Of a stretch of 64,000 nt of DNA, positions 14,476 to 25,809 are shown in pieces. The notes beneath the pieces were generated by a model. The model had not been told where the DNA came from. It was given only the letters and a program-made list of their open reading frames with translations, and searched no databases. Source of the DNA: Streptomyces syringium (GTDB taxonomy: Bacteria; Actinomycetota; Actinomycetes; Streptomycetales; Streptomycetaceae); the NCBI RefSeq assembly GCF_017876625.1, contig NZ_JAGIOH010000001.1, positions 4,237,501-4,301,500 on the forward strand, written 5' to 3'. The translations under genes and the position numbers were made by a program. The number at the start of each line of letters is the position of its first letter. Within the stretch, counting starts at the first letter, position 1.

Positions 14476-16167
14476 GTGGTGGCGGATCGGCAGTGGGGCG
14501 GCAGCGCCTCGGACGCGGAGGCGGGCGAGGACCGCAAGCCGCAGTCCGACGAGGCGCACAGCGCCTTCACCCCGCCGCTGGGCGTGCCCCTGCCGGCACC
14601 GCCGGAGGACGAGCACCCCACCTCCGAGTTCGCCGTGCCCGAGGGCGTCGCCCCCGAGCCTGAGACCGAGCCCGAGGGCTCGGCCTTCACCCTGCCCCCG
14701 GGCACCGCCGGGCCGAGCACGACCCAGGGGACGCCGTACGCCGCCTTCACGCCGCCCTACGGCATACCCAAGGTCAACCTCACGAAGGAAGTGCCCTGGC
14801 AGGACCGCATGCGCACCATGCTGCGCATGCCGGTGGGGGAGCGGCCGGCCCCCGAGCGGCCCGGGAAGCCCGACGAGGCGGGCCCCGCCGTCCCCCGCGT
14901 GCTCGACCTGACCCTGCGCATCGGCGAGCTGCTGCTCGCCGGGGGTGAGGGCGCCGAGGACGTCGAGGCCGCGATGTTCGGCGTCGCGCACGCCTACGGG
15001 CTCGACCGCTGCGAGCCGACCGTCACGTTCACCCTGCTGACCGTGAGCTACCAGCCGTCCCTCGTCGACGACCCGGTCACCGCCAACCGCACGGTCCGCC
15101 GCCGCGGCACCGACTACAACCGGCTCTCCGCCGTCTTCCGGCTCGTCCACGACATCACGTCCCAGGGGCTCACCCTGGAGGAGTCCTACGGCCGCCTCGC
15201 CGAGATCCGCCGTAACCGCCACCCCTACCCGGGCTGGGGGCTCACCGTCTCCTCCGGGCTGCTCGCGGGCGCCGCGTCGATGCTCGTCGGCGGCGGGCTC
15301 GTGGTCTTCCTCGCGGCGGCGGCCGGAGCGGTGCTCGGCGACCGGCTGGCCTGGCTGGCCTCGGGGCGCGGACTGCCGGAGTTCTATCAATTCGTCGCGG
15401 CGGCGATGCCGCCCGCCGCGATGGGTGTCGCGATCAGCGCCAGCCACCCGGACGTCCAGGCGTCCGCGGTGATCACCGGCGGGCTGTTCGCCCTGATCCC
15501 CGGGCGGGCCCTCGTCGCGGGCGTCCAGGACGGCCTGACCGGCTACTACATCACCGCCGCCGCCCGGCTCCTGGAGGTCGGCTACCTCATCGCGGGCATC
15601 GTCTGCGGCGTGCTGATGGTCCTCTACGGGGGCGTGCACATCGGCGGCGCGGGGACGCTCGACCCCGAGGCCGCGCTGGAGCACGTGGAGCGGCCCCTCA
15701 TCCAGATCATCGCGGCCATGCTGCTGGCCCTGGCCTTCGCGGTACTGCTCCAGCAGGAACGTCACACCGTGCTGTGGGCCACGGTCAACGGCGGCGTCGC
15801 CTGGGTCATCTACGCGGCCCTCGCCGACACGGCCGAGATGGACCCGGTGCCCGCCACGGCCATCGCCGCCGGGGTCGTCGGCCTCTTCGGCCAGCTGCTG
15901 TCCCGCTACCGGTACGCGTCCGCGCTGCCGTACGTGACGGCGGCCATCGGCCCGCTGCTGCCCGGTAGTGCCACGTACTTCGCGCTGCTGAACTTCGCGA
16001 AGAACGAACTGAACGCCGGCATCGCGAGCCTCACGAAGGCCGCCGCGCTGGCCCTGGCCATCGCCATCGGGGTGAACCTGGGCTCCGAGATCGCCCGGCT
16101 CTTCCTCAAGGTCCCGGGCCCGCCTGCGCCGGGGCGCCGTGCGGCTAAGCGGACGAGAGGATTCTAG
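14476..16167 (+). CDS. Threonine/serine exporter family protein (ThrE)
   Basis: A 563-residue ThrE-type protein with both family domains fused: an N-terminal ThrE/DUF1212 domain (RIGELLLAGGEGAEDVEAAM, TVTFTLLTVSYQPSLVDD) whose membrane part begins near GLTVSSGLLAGAASMLVGGG, then a C-terminal five-helix ThrE2 domain. About ten membrane segments in all. It should export small amino acids such as threonine. The first 110 residues are a Pro/Glu-rich cytoplasmic tail that repeats the short motif AFTPPxG three times. GTG at 14476 or GTG at 14479 may be used; GAGGAG lies 5-8 bp upstream. Confidence 0.9.
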   Translation: MVADRQWGGSASDAEAGEDRKPQSDEAHSAFTPPLGVPLPAPPEDEHPTSEFAVPEGVAPEPETEPEGSAFTLPPGTAGPSTTQGTPYAAFTPPYGIPKVNLTKEVPWQDRMRTMLRMPVGERPAPERPGKPDEAGPAVPRVLDLTLRIGELLLAGGEGAEDVEAAMFGVAHAYGLDRCEPTVTFTLLTVSYQPSLVDDPVTANRTVRRRGTDYNRLSAVFRLVHDITSQGLTLEESYGRLAEIRRNRHPYPGWGLTVSSGLLAGAASMLVGGGLVVFLAAAAGAVLGDRLAWLASGRGLPEFYQFVAAAMPPAAMGVAISASHPDVQASAVITGGLFALIPGRALVAGVQDGLTGYYITAAARLLEVGYLIAGIVCGVLMVLYGGVHIGGAGTLDPEAALEHVERPLIQIIAAMLLALAFAVLLQQERHTVLWATVNGGVAWVIYAALADTAEMDPVPATAIAAGVVGLFGQLLSRYRYASALPYVTAAIGPLLPGSATYFALLNFAKNELNAGIASLTKAAALALAIAIGVNLGSEIARLFLKVPGPPAPGRRAAKRTRGF

Positions 16168-16168
16168 G

Positions 16169-16240
16169 CGGGGCTCCGCCCCCGGACCCCGGTCCTCAAG
16201 CGCCGGACGGGCTGCATTCAGCCCGTCCGGCGCTTGAGGA
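16169..16240. repeat. Dispersed repeat copy b with 22-bp hairpin
   Basis: The unit GGGGCTCCGCCCCCGGACCC precedes a perfect 22-bp stem (arms 16193-16214 and 16219-16240, loop CATT) built on the family core CGCCGGACGGGCTG. It sits between the convergent thrE-like and ppa genes and probably serves as a bidirectional terminator. Confidence 0.75.
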
Positions 16241-16248
16241 CAGTGCAC

Positions 16249-16746
16249 TCAGTGGTGCGAGCCGCCCGCGGCCTCGAGGCGCTTGTACGAGGCCTCGATC
16301 TCCGCCTCGGCCTCGGCGCGGCCGACCCAGTCGGCGCCCTCGACGGACTTGCCGGGCTCGAGGTCCTTGTAGACCTCGAAGAAGTGCTGGATCTCGAGGC
16401 GGTCGAACTCCGACACGTGGTGGATGTCGCGCAGGTGCTCCACGCGCGGGTCCGACGCGGGGACGCAGAGCAGCTTGTCGTCGCCGCCGGCCTCGTCCGT
16501 CATGCGGAACATGCCGATGGCGCGGCACTTGATGAGGCAGCCCGGGAAGGTGGGCTCGTCCAGGATGACGAGGGCGTCCAGCGGGTCGCCGTCCTCACCG
16601 AGGGTGTTCTCGACGAAGCCGTAGTCGGCCGGGTAGCTGGTCGAGGTGAAGAGTCGGCGGTCCAGACGGATGCGACCGGTCTCGTGGTCCACCTCGTACT
16701 TGTTCCGCGAACCCTTCGGGATCTCGATGGTGACGTCGAACTCCAC
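16249..16746 (-). CDS. ppa: Inorganic pyrophosphatase, family I
   Basis: A 165-residue soluble family I pyrophosphatase hydrolysing PPi to two phosphates. The substrate and metal sites are intact: EIPKGSRNKYEVDHETG, SYPADYGFVENTLGEDGDPLD (signature Asp residues), and DPRVEHLRDIHHVSEF. The start is GTG at 16746, which has GGAG 7 bp upstream and gives VEFDVTIEIPKG; an ATG eight codons earlier would place the ribosome binding site inside the gene. It is divergent from the carboxypeptidase gene and ends at the hairpin of repeat copy b. Confidence 0.97.
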   Translation of the reverse strand: MEFDVTIEIPKGSRNKYEVDHETGRIRLDRRLFTSTSYPADYGFVENTLGEDGDPLDALVILDEPTFPGCLIKCRAIGMFRMTDEAGGDDKLLCVPASDPRVEHLRDIHHVSEFDRLEIQHFFEVYKDLEPGKSVEGADWVGRAEAEAEIEASYKRLEAAGGSHH

Positions 16747-16880
16747 GGGTGGCTCCTTCATGATCAACACATGCGTCTGGGTGCTTCGCGCTACCGGGTG
16801 CGGGTGCCGTGCTCTCGGTGAAGCGCAGTGATTAAGTGTCCCTCACGCAGGTGTGTGGTGGCGAAAGGGGCTGGTCCGTC

Positions 16881-18359
16881 GTGCCTGAGGCCAGAACGTG
16901 GCAGTTCAGGTGGTGGCGGAACGCCCCACGGGAGCAGCGCCGGACCGTGCGGTTCGTCGCGGCTTCCGCCGTGACGGGCCTCGTGGTCGCGACCGGCGCG
17001 GTGGCGGCCGCCGGTCCCTGGGACTCGGGTCAGCGTAAGGCCGAGCGCGCCCGCGCCGCCGCGGTACCGGCGACGGGTGGCGAGCGTCACGCCGGGCCCC
17101 GCCACCCCCTCGCGGCCCCCGTCCTCGCCCCCCTCGGCGGGCAGCCCGGCGCCCCGGGCGGAAAGTCCGGCCGCGCCGCCGCCCCGGCACCCACCCGGGA
17201 CGGTCTGACCGGCACGCTGAAGCCGCTGCTCGAAGACGGCGGTCTGGGCCCCGACCGCTCGGCCTCCGTGGTCGACGTCGCCACCGGCGAACAGCTCTAC
17301 GGCGCCGACCAGGACACCGCCTACACCCCCGCCTCCACGGTCAAGCTGGCCACGGCGGCCGCCGCGCTCTCCGCGCTCGGCCCCGACCACCGCATCGACA
17401 CGACCGTGGTGACGGGCAAGGACGGCATCGTGCTCGTCGGCGGCGGCGACCCGACGCTCACGGCCCGGCAGGGCACGGCGGACGCGAGCCTGCGGACGCT
17501 GGCGGACGCCACGGCCCGCGCCCTGAAGGCACGCGGCACCACCCGCACCAAGCTCACGTACGACACCTCCCGCTACTCCGGGCCCGCGCAGCACGTCATC
17601 GGTCCGAACGAGAACATCGCCCCCATGAGCGCGCTCATGATCGACGAGGGTCGGCAGGACGACTCCGACCGCGGCCCCGCCGAGCGCAGCGCCGACCCGG
17701 CCGCCGACGCGGCGGGTGAGTTCGCCTCCCTGCTGCGCGAGCGGGGCGTCGGGATCGACGGCGACCCGTCCGGCGGCTCGGCACCGGCGAAGGCTGAACG
17801 TCTTGCCGTGGTCTCCTCCCCACCGCTGTCCGCCCTGGTCGAGCGGGCCCTCACCAACAGCGACAACGACATCGCCGAGGCCCTCGCCCGACAGACCGCG
17901 CTCGCCTCCGGCCAACCGGCGAGCTTCGAGGGCGCCGCGAAGGCCGTCACCGACCGCCTGACCAAGCTCGGCCTCCCCATGTCCGGGGCCCGCATCGCCG
18001 ACGGCAGCGGCCTCGACCGCGCCGACCAGGTCTCGGCGGCGCTCCTCTCCCAACTCCTCGCCCGCGCGGCGGACCCCAATCATCCGGAGCTGCGCCCGGT
18101 CCTGACGGGCCTGCCGGTGGCTGGCTTCAGCGGAACGCTGCGCGCGCGTTACGCGGACGAGGCCGGGCGAGGCCTCGTCCGCGCCAAGACGGGCACGCTG
18201 ACGGGGGTGAACTCCCTGGCGGGCACGGCGGTGGACGCGGACGGCCGGCTGCTGGCCTTCGCGTTCCTGACCTCCGGCACGGGTGACCCTGACGGGGCGC
18301 AGCGGGCCTTGGACCGGCTGGCGACCGCGGTGGCCGGCTGCGGCTGCGGCTGCCGTTGA
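16881..18359 (+). CDS. dacB: D-alanyl-D-alanine carboxypeptidase/endopeptidase (PBP4, peptidase S13)
   Basis: A 492-residue low-molecular-mass penicillin-binding protein. The three active-site motifs are S152-TV-K155 (PASTVKLA), S327-D-N329 (TNSDNDIAE) and K436-T-G (RAKTGTLTG). One transmembrane segment at about residues 26-45 places the catalytic part outside the cell, followed by a Pro/Ala/Gly-rich linker. It trims or cleaves peptidoglycan peptides. The start is GTG at 16881, with AAAGGGG about 11 bp upstream. The last residues are an odd GCGCGCR tail. It heads a row of rightward genes extending to folE. Confidence 0.93.
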   Translation: MPEARTWQFRWWRNAPREQRRTVRFVAASAVTGLVVATGAVAAAGPWDSGQRKAERARAAAVPATGGERHAGPRHPLAAPVLAPLGGQPGAPGGKSGRAAAPAPTRDGLTGTLKPLLEDGGLGPDRSASVVDVATGEQLYGADQDTAYTPASTVKLATAAAALSALGPDHRIDTTVVTGKDGIVLVGGGDPTLTARQGTADASLRTLADATARALKARGTTRTKLTYDTSRYSGPAQHVIGPNENIAPMSALMIDEGRQDDSDRGPAERSADPAADAAGEFASLLRERGVGIDGDPSGGSAPAKAERLAVVSSPPLSALVERALTNSDNDIAEALARQTALASGQPASFEGAAKAVTDRLTKLGLPMSGARIADGSGLDRADQVSAALLSQLLARAADPNHPELRPVLTGLPVAGFSGTLRARYADEAGRGLVRAKTGTLTGVNSLAGTAVDADGRLLAFAFLTSGTGDPDGAQRALDRLATAVAGCGCGCR

Positions 18360-18514
18360 CCGTTTCCCGCTGCGGTGTCCGCTGCGCGGGGCGCTGTCAG
18401 GTCGGCGCCGGGCCACAGCGGGTTTGTTTTTTCCCACCCACCACGGGAGGTGGTCACGGGGCCAAGGCCCGAACCCCTAACCGCCAGCCGCGCGTAACCC
18501 GTACCGTGAAAGAC

Positions 18515-19645
18515 ATGACAAGCCTCGGTGGTGCGGAGATGGTCGACTGGAAGCTCGCGGTGGCGACCGCGACCCGGCTCGTGCGGCCGGGGCCGGACGT
18601 GAGCCGGGACGAGGCGCGGGCGATCGTCGCCGAGCTGCGGCGGCACGCGAAGGCGTCGGAGGGGCACGTTCGCGCGTTCACGCGAATGGCACCGCCGGTC
18701 AAGGACGGTGACGCCTTCGCGGGTGACACCCCCGTGCTCGTCGTGGACCGGGCCGGGTGGATCAAGGCGAACGTCGAGGGGTTCCGGGCGATCCTCGGGC
18801 CGCTGCTGGAGAAGATGCAGGACCGCCGCAGCGGTACGGGCACGGCCGTGCTCGGTGCCGTCGGCGGCAAGGTGACCGGTGTCGAGCTGGGGATGCTGCT
18901 GTCGTTCCTGGCGTCCAGGGTGCTCGGCCAGTACGAGACGTTCGCCCCGGGCACCGGTGATCTCCCCGGCGCGGCCGGCGGCCGGCTGCTGCTCGTCGCG
19001 CCGAACATCGTCCACGTGGAGCGCGAGCTCGAAGTGGACCCGCACGACTTCCGGCTGTGGGTGTGCCTGCACGAGGAGACGCACCGGACGCAGTTCACGG
19101 CCGTGCCCTGGCTGCGCGCCCACATCGAGGGCGAGATCCAGTCGTTCCTGGGGGAGACCGAGGTCGACCCGGCGACGCTGCTGGAGCGGCTGCGCGAGGC
19201 CGCCCAGTCGCTGGCGGGCGGGCGGCCGGAGGGCGAGGACAGCGGGGCGCCCAGCATCGTGGATCTGGTCCAGACGCCCGCGCAGCGGGAGATCCTGGCC
19301 CGGCTGACGGCCGTGATGTCGCTGCTGGAGGGGCACGCCGACTACGTGATGGACGGCGTGGGGCCGCAGGTCGTGCCGTCGGTGACGGAGATCCGGGAGA
19401 AGTTCCAGCAGCGGCGGGCGCGCGGCGCCGGCCGGCTGGACGCGGCGCTTCGCAAGCTGCTCGGGCTGGATGCGAAACTCCGGCAGTACCGCGACGGCGA
19501 GCGATTTGTGCGCGCCGTGGTCGACGAGGTCGGTATGGACGGGTTCAACCGCGTATGGACTTCGCCCAACACGCTCCCGACCAAGGCGGAGATCGCCAAA
19601 CCCGCGGACTGGGTCACGCGAGTGCACCGCAAATCCGAGAAGTAA
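18515..19645 (+). CDS. Zinc-dependent metalloprotease-like protein (DUF2342, F420 biosynthesis-associated type)
   Basis: A 376-residue protein of the actinobacterial DUF2342 family, also labelled coenzyme F420 biosynthesis-associated protein. The HExxH zinc site is H186-EET-H190 in VCLHEETHRTQF, with EGHADYVMDGVGP as a likely third-ligand region. The fold resembles zincins; a substrate is not known, and the F420 label comes from phylogenetic co-occurrence. The ATG at 18515 has GTGAAAGA upstream. It precedes tilS as in other Streptomyces. Confidence 0.9.
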   Translation: MTSLGGAEMVDWKLAVATATRLVRPGPDVSRDEARAIVAELRRHAKASEGHVRAFTRMAPPVKDGDAFAGDTPVLVVDRAGWIKANVEGFRAILGPLLEKMQDRRSGTGTAVLGAVGGKVTGVELGMLLSFLASRVLGQYETFAPGTGDLPGAAGGRLLLVAPNIVHVERELEVDPHDFRLWVCLHEETHRTQFTAVPWLRAHIEGEIQSFLGETEVDPATLLERLREAAQSLAGGRPEGEDSGAPSIVDLVQTPAQREILARLTAVMSLLEGHADYVMDGVGPQVVPSVTEIREKFQQRRARGAGRLDAALRKLLGLDAKLRQYRDGERFVRAVVDEVGMDGFNRVWTSPNTLPTKAEIAKPADWVTRVHRKSEK

Positions 19646-19832
19646 TTCGAACACGCCCCCTGTGGGATGAACGCCCCCGTAATCACCCGTCCGAGGGACC
19701 GTGAGCCAAGGGTGGGCGTGCGATGCTCGGGTAAAGGCTCGCTTCTGTCACCATCGACGCACACAGCGTGACTGATGCTCGAAGCTCGTACAGCTCCGAA
19801 CCCCCTCCATTGGAACGATTGGACACAGGGAC

Positions 19833-20849
19833 ATGGGTCCACATCCCGCGGTCGCCGCGATACGCCTGGCGGTCCGCCGCGTACTCCACGACGTCCTCAC
19901 CCTCGCTCCGCCCGCCGCCGTGCCCTCCGGGGACCGCCGGCCGCTCGTCCTCGTCGCCTGCTCCGGCGGCGCCGACTCCATGGCGCTCGCCTCCGCCCTC
20001 GCCTTCGAGGCCCCGAGGCTCGGGGTCCGGGCCGGCGGGGTCACCGTCGACCACGGCCTCCAGCACGGCTCGGACCTCCGCGCCGCGGAGGTCGTCAGCC
20101 GTCTCGCCGCCTTCGGTCTCGACCCCGTCGAGGCCGTGACGGTCACCGTGGGCAGGGAGGGCGGCCCCGAGGCCGCCGCCCGTGACGCCCGCTACGCCGC
20201 CCTGGACGCCGTCGCCGAGCGCCACGGCGCCGCCGCGGTGCTCCTCGGCCACACCCGGGACGACCAGGCGGAGACCGTGCTGCTCGGGCTCGCCCGCGGC
20301 TCGGGCATCCGCTCGCTGTCCGGCATGGCCGTCGCCTCCGGCGCCGGCGGCCGCTACCGCAGGCCCTTCCTCGGTCTGGACCGGCAGACCGCCCGCAAGG
20401 CCTGCATGGTCCAGTCGCTCCCCGTCTGGGACGACCCGCACAACGAGGACCCGGCCTACACCCGCTCCCGCGTCCGGCACGAGGCGCTGCCCGTCCTGGA
20501 GAAGGCGCTCGGCAAGGGCGTCGTCGAGGCCCTCGCCCGCACCGCCCGGCTCTCCCGGGACGACGCGGACGCCCTCGACGCCTGGGCCGCCGACGTCGAG
20601 CCCTCCGTGCGCGACGAGACGGGCGCCCTGGAGGCCGCGAAGCTCTACCGGCTGCCCCCCGCGGTCCGCCGCCGTGTGCTGCGCCGCGCGGCCATTTCGG
20701 CGGGCTCCCCGGCCGGTTCGCTCTTCGCCCGGCACATCGAGGAAGTCGACCGGCTGATCACCGGTTGGCGCGGCCAGGGGGCCATCAACCTGCCCGGGCG
20801 CGTCGCGGTTCGCAGGCAGGGTGGCAGACTGGTGCTCCGGCAGGGCTGA
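19833..20849 (+). CDS. tilS: tRNA(Ile)-lysidine synthetase
   Basis: A 338-residue N-type PP-loop ATPase that adds lysine to C34 of the CAU-anticodon isoleucine tRNA so that it reads AUA. The P-loop SGGADS is at residues 44-49, and VDHGLQHGS, LLGHTRDDQAETVLLGLARG and a KACMVQSLPVWDDPHNEDPAYTRSRVRHE-type block are in place. The C-terminal part is short, as usual in actinobacteria. An ATG at 19833 is used; GGACA precedes it weakly. It is linked to hpt and ftsH, a conserved order. Confidence 0.96.
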   Translation: MGPHPAVAAIRLAVRRVLHDVLTLAPPAAVPSGDRRPLVLVACSGGADSMALASALAFEAPRLGVRAGGVTVDHGLQHGSDLRAAEVVSRLAAFGLDPVEAVTVTVGREGGPEAAARDARYAALDAVAERHGAAAVLLGHTRDDQAETVLLGLARGSGIRSLSGMAVASGAGGRYRRPFLGLDRQTARKACMVQSLPVWDDPHNEDPAYTRSRVRHEALPVLEKALGKGVVEALARTARLSRDDADALDAWAADVEPSVRDETGALEAAKLYRLPPAVRRRVLRRAAISAGSPAGSLFARHIEEVDRLITGWRGQGAINLPGRVAVRRQGGRLVLRQG

Positions 20850-20915
20850 TTCGAACGAGCAGCGAACGAGCCTCGGCTCGCCTCGGATGAGCCGGATGAG
20901 CCTTAAACAAGCGGA

Positions 20916-21479
20916 GTGGCGCGGGTGGACGACAAGGACATGGGCACCGACCTCAAGTCGGTGCTCATCACCAAGGAAGAGATCGACGCGAAGCTGGCCG
21001 AGCTGGCGGCGGAGATCGACGCGGAGTACGCGGGCAAGGACCTGCTGATCGTCGGTGTCCTCAAGGGCGCCGTGATGGTCATGGCGGACCTGGCGCGTGC
21101 GCTGTCGACGCCCGTGACCATGGACTGGATGGCCGTGTCCTCGTACGGCGCGGGCACGCAGTCCTCCGGCGTGGTCCGGATCCTCAAGGACCTCGACACC
21201 GACATCAAGGGCAAGCACGTCCTGATCGTCGAGGACATCATCGACTCCGGCCTGACGCTGTCGTGGCTGCTGTCGAACCTGGGCTCGCGCGAGCCGGCGT
21301 CCCTCAAGGTCGTCACCCTGCTGCGCAAGCCGGAGGCGGCCAAGGTCGCCATCGACGTCAAGTGGGTCGGCTTCGACATTCCCAACGAGTTCGTCGTCGG
21401 TTACGGCCTCGACTTCGCGGAGAAGTACCGCAACCTGCCCTTCGTGGGCACGCTCGCGCCGCACGTCTACGGCGGCTGA
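20916..21479 (+). CDS. hpt: Hypoxanthine phosphoribosyltransferase
   Basis: A 187-residue purine-salvage enzyme making IMP or GMP from hypoxanthine or guanine and PRPP. The PRPP loop VLIVEDIIDSGLTLSWL, the MVMADLARAL and SSYGAGTQSSGVVRI segments, and the C-terminal VGYGLDFAEKYRNLPFVG are all intact. GTG at 20916 gives MARVDDKDMG; GTG at 20925 has the better-spaced GGAG and may be the true start. It lies between tilS and ftsH and ends before a hairpin. Confidence 0.96.
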   Translation: MARVDDKDMGTDLKSVLITKEEIDAKLAELAAEIDAEYAGKDLLIVGVLKGAVMVMADLARALSTPVTMDWMAVSSYGAGTQSSGVVRILKDLDTDIKGKHVLIVEDIIDSGLTLSWLLSNLGSREPASLKVVTLLRKPEAAKVAIDVKWVGFDIPNEFVVGYGLDFAEKYRNLPFVGTLAPHVYGG

Positions 21480-21513
21480 GCCATCCGGCCCCGGGCCGGG
21501 CCCCTGTCCGACG

Positions 21514-21540
21514 GGCGGGAACCGACCGACGGTTCCCGCC
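21514..21540 (+). terminator. Terminator after hpt
   Basis: An 11-bp perfect stem, GGCGGGAACCG at 21514-21524 and its complement at 21530-21540, with loop ACCGA. It lies 35 bp after the hpt stop and lacks a long T run, as usual in Streptomyces. Confidence 0.65.
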
Positions 21541-21565
21541 GTTGGAGCATGCGAAGACGGTTTGG

Positions 21566-21596
21566 TTGACCGTCTCCGGCAGCGTCGGGTGACAAT
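21566..21596 (+). promoter_or_regulatory. Possible ftsH promoter
   Basis: TTGACC at 21566-21571 and GACAAT at 21591-21596 are separated by 19 bp. An unusually AT-rich tract with the repeat TCAAGCA follows at 21627-21646, between this and the ftsH start. The assignment is tentative. Confidence 0.4.
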
Positions 21597-21730
21597 GCTG
21601 GGGTACCGTCCGAAGGTCAGTAAGTTTCAAGCATTTTTTTCAAGCACTGCAAGGTCGAGCAGAACACCGTACGCACAGGCACCCCGATCAGGGGCAGCCG
21701 TGCCTCACTGTGGCAGGAGGGACGGGGCGC

Positions 21731-23776
<2,046 letters not shown>

Positions 23777-23814
23777 CCAGCAGGATGTGACCGGCGCCCC
23801 ACGGGCCCGGAATG

Positions 23815-23856
23815 GATGCCGCACCTCCCAGGTTATTAGCCTGGAGGTGCGGCATC
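23815..23856 (+). terminator. Hairpin terminator between ftsH and folE
   Basis: A 14-bp stem, GATGCCGCACCTCC at 23815-23828 with its complement at 23843-23856, extended by an inner AGG/CCT pairing around a TTATTAG loop. It separates ftsH from folE. Confidence 0.7.
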
Positions 23857-23908
23857 TCGCATGTCCGGGCCGCGCAGTGCGAACGTACGAGAGAACGAGG
23901 CAACTCCC

Positions 23909-24514
23909 ATGACCGACCCGGTGACGCTGGACATCGAGGGCCCCGTCGGCGAATTCGACGAGAAGCGGGCCGAGAACGCGGTCCGCGAGCTGCTCATCGC
24001 GGTCGGGGAGGACCCGGACCGGGAGGGTCTGCGGGAGACGCCGGCGCGCGTCGCGCGGGCGTACAAGGAGATCTTCGCGGGGCTGTGGCAGGAGCCGGAG
24101 GACGTCCTGACGACGACGTTCGACATCGGCCACGACGAGATGGTGCTGGTGCGGGACATCGAGGTCTACAGCACCTGTGAGCACCACCTGGTGCCGTTCC
24201 ACGGGGTGGCGCACGTCGGCTACATCCCGGCGACGAGCGGGAAGATAACGGGCCTGTCGAAGCTGGCCCGCCTGGTGGACGTCTACGCCCGCCGCCCGCA
24301 GGTGCAGGAGCGGCTCACGACGCAGATCGCCGACTCGCTGATGGAGATCCTCGAGCCGCGCGGCGTGGTCGTGGTCATCGAGTGCGAGCACATGTGCATG
24401 TCAATGCGGGGCATCCGGAAGCCCGGTGCCAAAACGCTGACGTCGGCGGTGCGGGGCCAGCTGCGTGACCCCGCGACCCGCGCGGAGGCGATGAGCCTGA
24501 TCATGGCCCGCTAG
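23909..24514 (+). CDS. folE: GTP cyclohydrolase I
   Basis: A 201-residue enzyme converting GTP to 7,8-dihydroneopterin triphosphate, the first step of folate synthesis. Zinc ligands and active site are intact: VYSTCEHHLVPFHG (Cys and His), GKITGLSKLARLVDVYARRPQ, and VVIECEHMCMSMRGIRKPGA with the second Cys. The ATG at 23909 is preceded by ACGAGGCAA. It begins the folate set completed by folP, folB and folK 3-6 kb downstream, interrupted here by a leftward esterase gene and an MprF-like gene. Confidence 0.97.
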   Translation: MTDPVTLDIEGPVGEFDEKRAENAVRELLIAVGEDPDREGLRETPARVARAYKEIFAGLWQEPEDVLTTTFDIGHDEMVLVRDIEVYSTCEHHLVPFHGVAHVGYIPATSGKITGLSKLARLVDVYARRPQVQERLTTQIADSLMEILEPRGVVVVIECEHMCMSMRGIRKPGAKTLTSAVRGQLRDPATRAEAMSLIMAR

Positions 24515-24528
24515 GCGGGCCGGGGGCG

Positions 24529-25638
24529 CTACGCGCTGAGGCGGCTGCCCATCCACTGGAGGGTGGGGTTCAGCTCACGGCGCCACGTGTTGAAGTTGTG
24601 GCCGCCGCTGTCGAGGATGATCGAGGAGACGCGGGCGTCGTCCTTGGCCATCTTGATGAACTTCAGGGTGTCCTTGTAGTTGTGCTCGCCCTGCTCGCTG
24701 CTGGTCACCAGGATGGAGATCGGCGGGGTCTTGGTGTTCTTCAGCCGCCACATCACGTTGTTCTCGTTCTCCAGCTTCTTGCTGCCGCCGAAGAGGGAAC
24801 CGGTGGTGGGGTCCTGGAGGGCCTTGTAGTAGCCGGAGAGCGAGGCGGCGGCGCTGTAGGCCTCGGGGTGGCGCATGGCTATCTTGAGCGCGCAGTAGCC
24901 GCCGGTCGAGTTGCCGATGATGCCCCAGTTCGCGGCCTTGTCGCCGACGCGGTAACGCTGGGAGACCGCCTTGCGGAGGTCCTTCGTGAAGAAGGTCTCG
25001 GCCTGGGGGCCGTTGGGTATGTCGATGCACTCGGTGTCGCGCTGGCCCACCACGGACGGCCGCAGCATGACCAGGATGGTCGGCTGCATCTTCTTCGCCT
25101 TGGCGAGCTTGTGCGCGCGCACCGGGTAGTCCAGGCCCTTGATGAGGGCCTCGGAGGTGCCCGGGTAGCCGGTCAGGACGACCGAGGCCGGAAAGTTCTT
25201 CTTCGCGTACTCCGGCTGGAAGTACTCCGGCGGCAGGTAGACGTAGGCCGGACCGTTGATCTTCGAGTCCACGCCCGCGACATTGATCTTCTCGATCTTG
25301 CCGCCGACCCGCGGCACATCGCCGCGCGGCACCTTCACCGCCTGGGTGCCGATGACCTGCACCCGCTTGCCGGTGGCGCTGTGGTCGACGACGACGCCCT
25401 CCTCCTTGACCTGACCGAAGAGGTCGGCCCAGGAGCCGTAGAAGCCGAAGGACTGGTTCGCCCACAGGCCTATCGCCGCGAACAGCGTGAGCTGCGTGGC
25501 GAGCATCATGCCGACGCGGCCGAGGATCGATCCGATGCTCTTCTTGCCCAGACGGGGCCAGAGCCAAATGGTCAACGCGAAGAGCACTACCGCGGCCGAG
25601 ATGGCCAGCAGCAGTACCGCCATGCTGGTGAGACCCAT
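24529..25638 (-). CDS. Membrane-anchored esterase-like alpha/beta hydrolase
   Basis: A 369-residue protein with two N-terminal hydrophobic segments (MAVLLLAISAAVVLFALTIW and a second near MMLATQLTLFAAIGLW), so the catalytic part is probably outside the membrane. The nucleophile elbow is GNSTGG, the likely catalytic His is in DSGGHNFNTWRRE, and ILVTSSEQGEHN resembles the acid region. The fold class is that of esterase D/antigen 85-type proteins (TGYPGTSEALIKGLDYP, RPSVVGQRDTECIDIPNG). It may act on cell-envelope lipids. It is divergent from the MprF-like gene and converges on folE. Confidence 0.85.
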   Translation of the reverse strand: MGLTSMAVLLLAISAAVVLFALTIWLWPRLGKKSIGSILGRVGMMLATQLTLFAAIGLWANQSFGFYGSWADLFGQVKEEGVVVDHSATGKRVQVIGTQAVKVPRGDVPRVGGKIEKINVAGVDSKINGPAYVYLPPEYFQPEYAKKNFPASVVLTGYPGTSEALIKGLDYPVRAHKLAKAKKMQPTILVMLRPSVVGQRDTECIDIPNGPQAETFFTKDLRKAVSQRYRVGDKAANWGIIGNSTGGYCALKIAMRHPEAYSAAASLSGYYKALQDPTTGSLFGGSKKLENENNVMWRLKNTKTPPISILVTSSEQGEHNYKDTLKFIKMAKDDARVSSIILDSGGHNFNTWRRELNPTLQWMGSRLSA

Positions 25639-25809
25639 GAGGTGCTTTCTGCCAGAGCGACCGGAAGCCCGAGTCGCGGAATGGTTACTTCTTTCCGGGC
25701 TTGGCCCCCGGCGGAACCTCAACCCCGAAACCGTCGTCCTACAGGGCGCATAAAGTCCGGGCGCTGCCGCCAGACGGCGCAGGTCCACTCGACAGGACGA
25801 CGGGAAGAG

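Noticed and set aside
21627..21656. TCAAGCA direct repeats around a T run upstream of ftsH, considered as a terminator or heat-shock operator
   Set aside because: There is no stem before the T run and no match to a known heat-shock operator; it is only noted as AT-rich promoter sequence.
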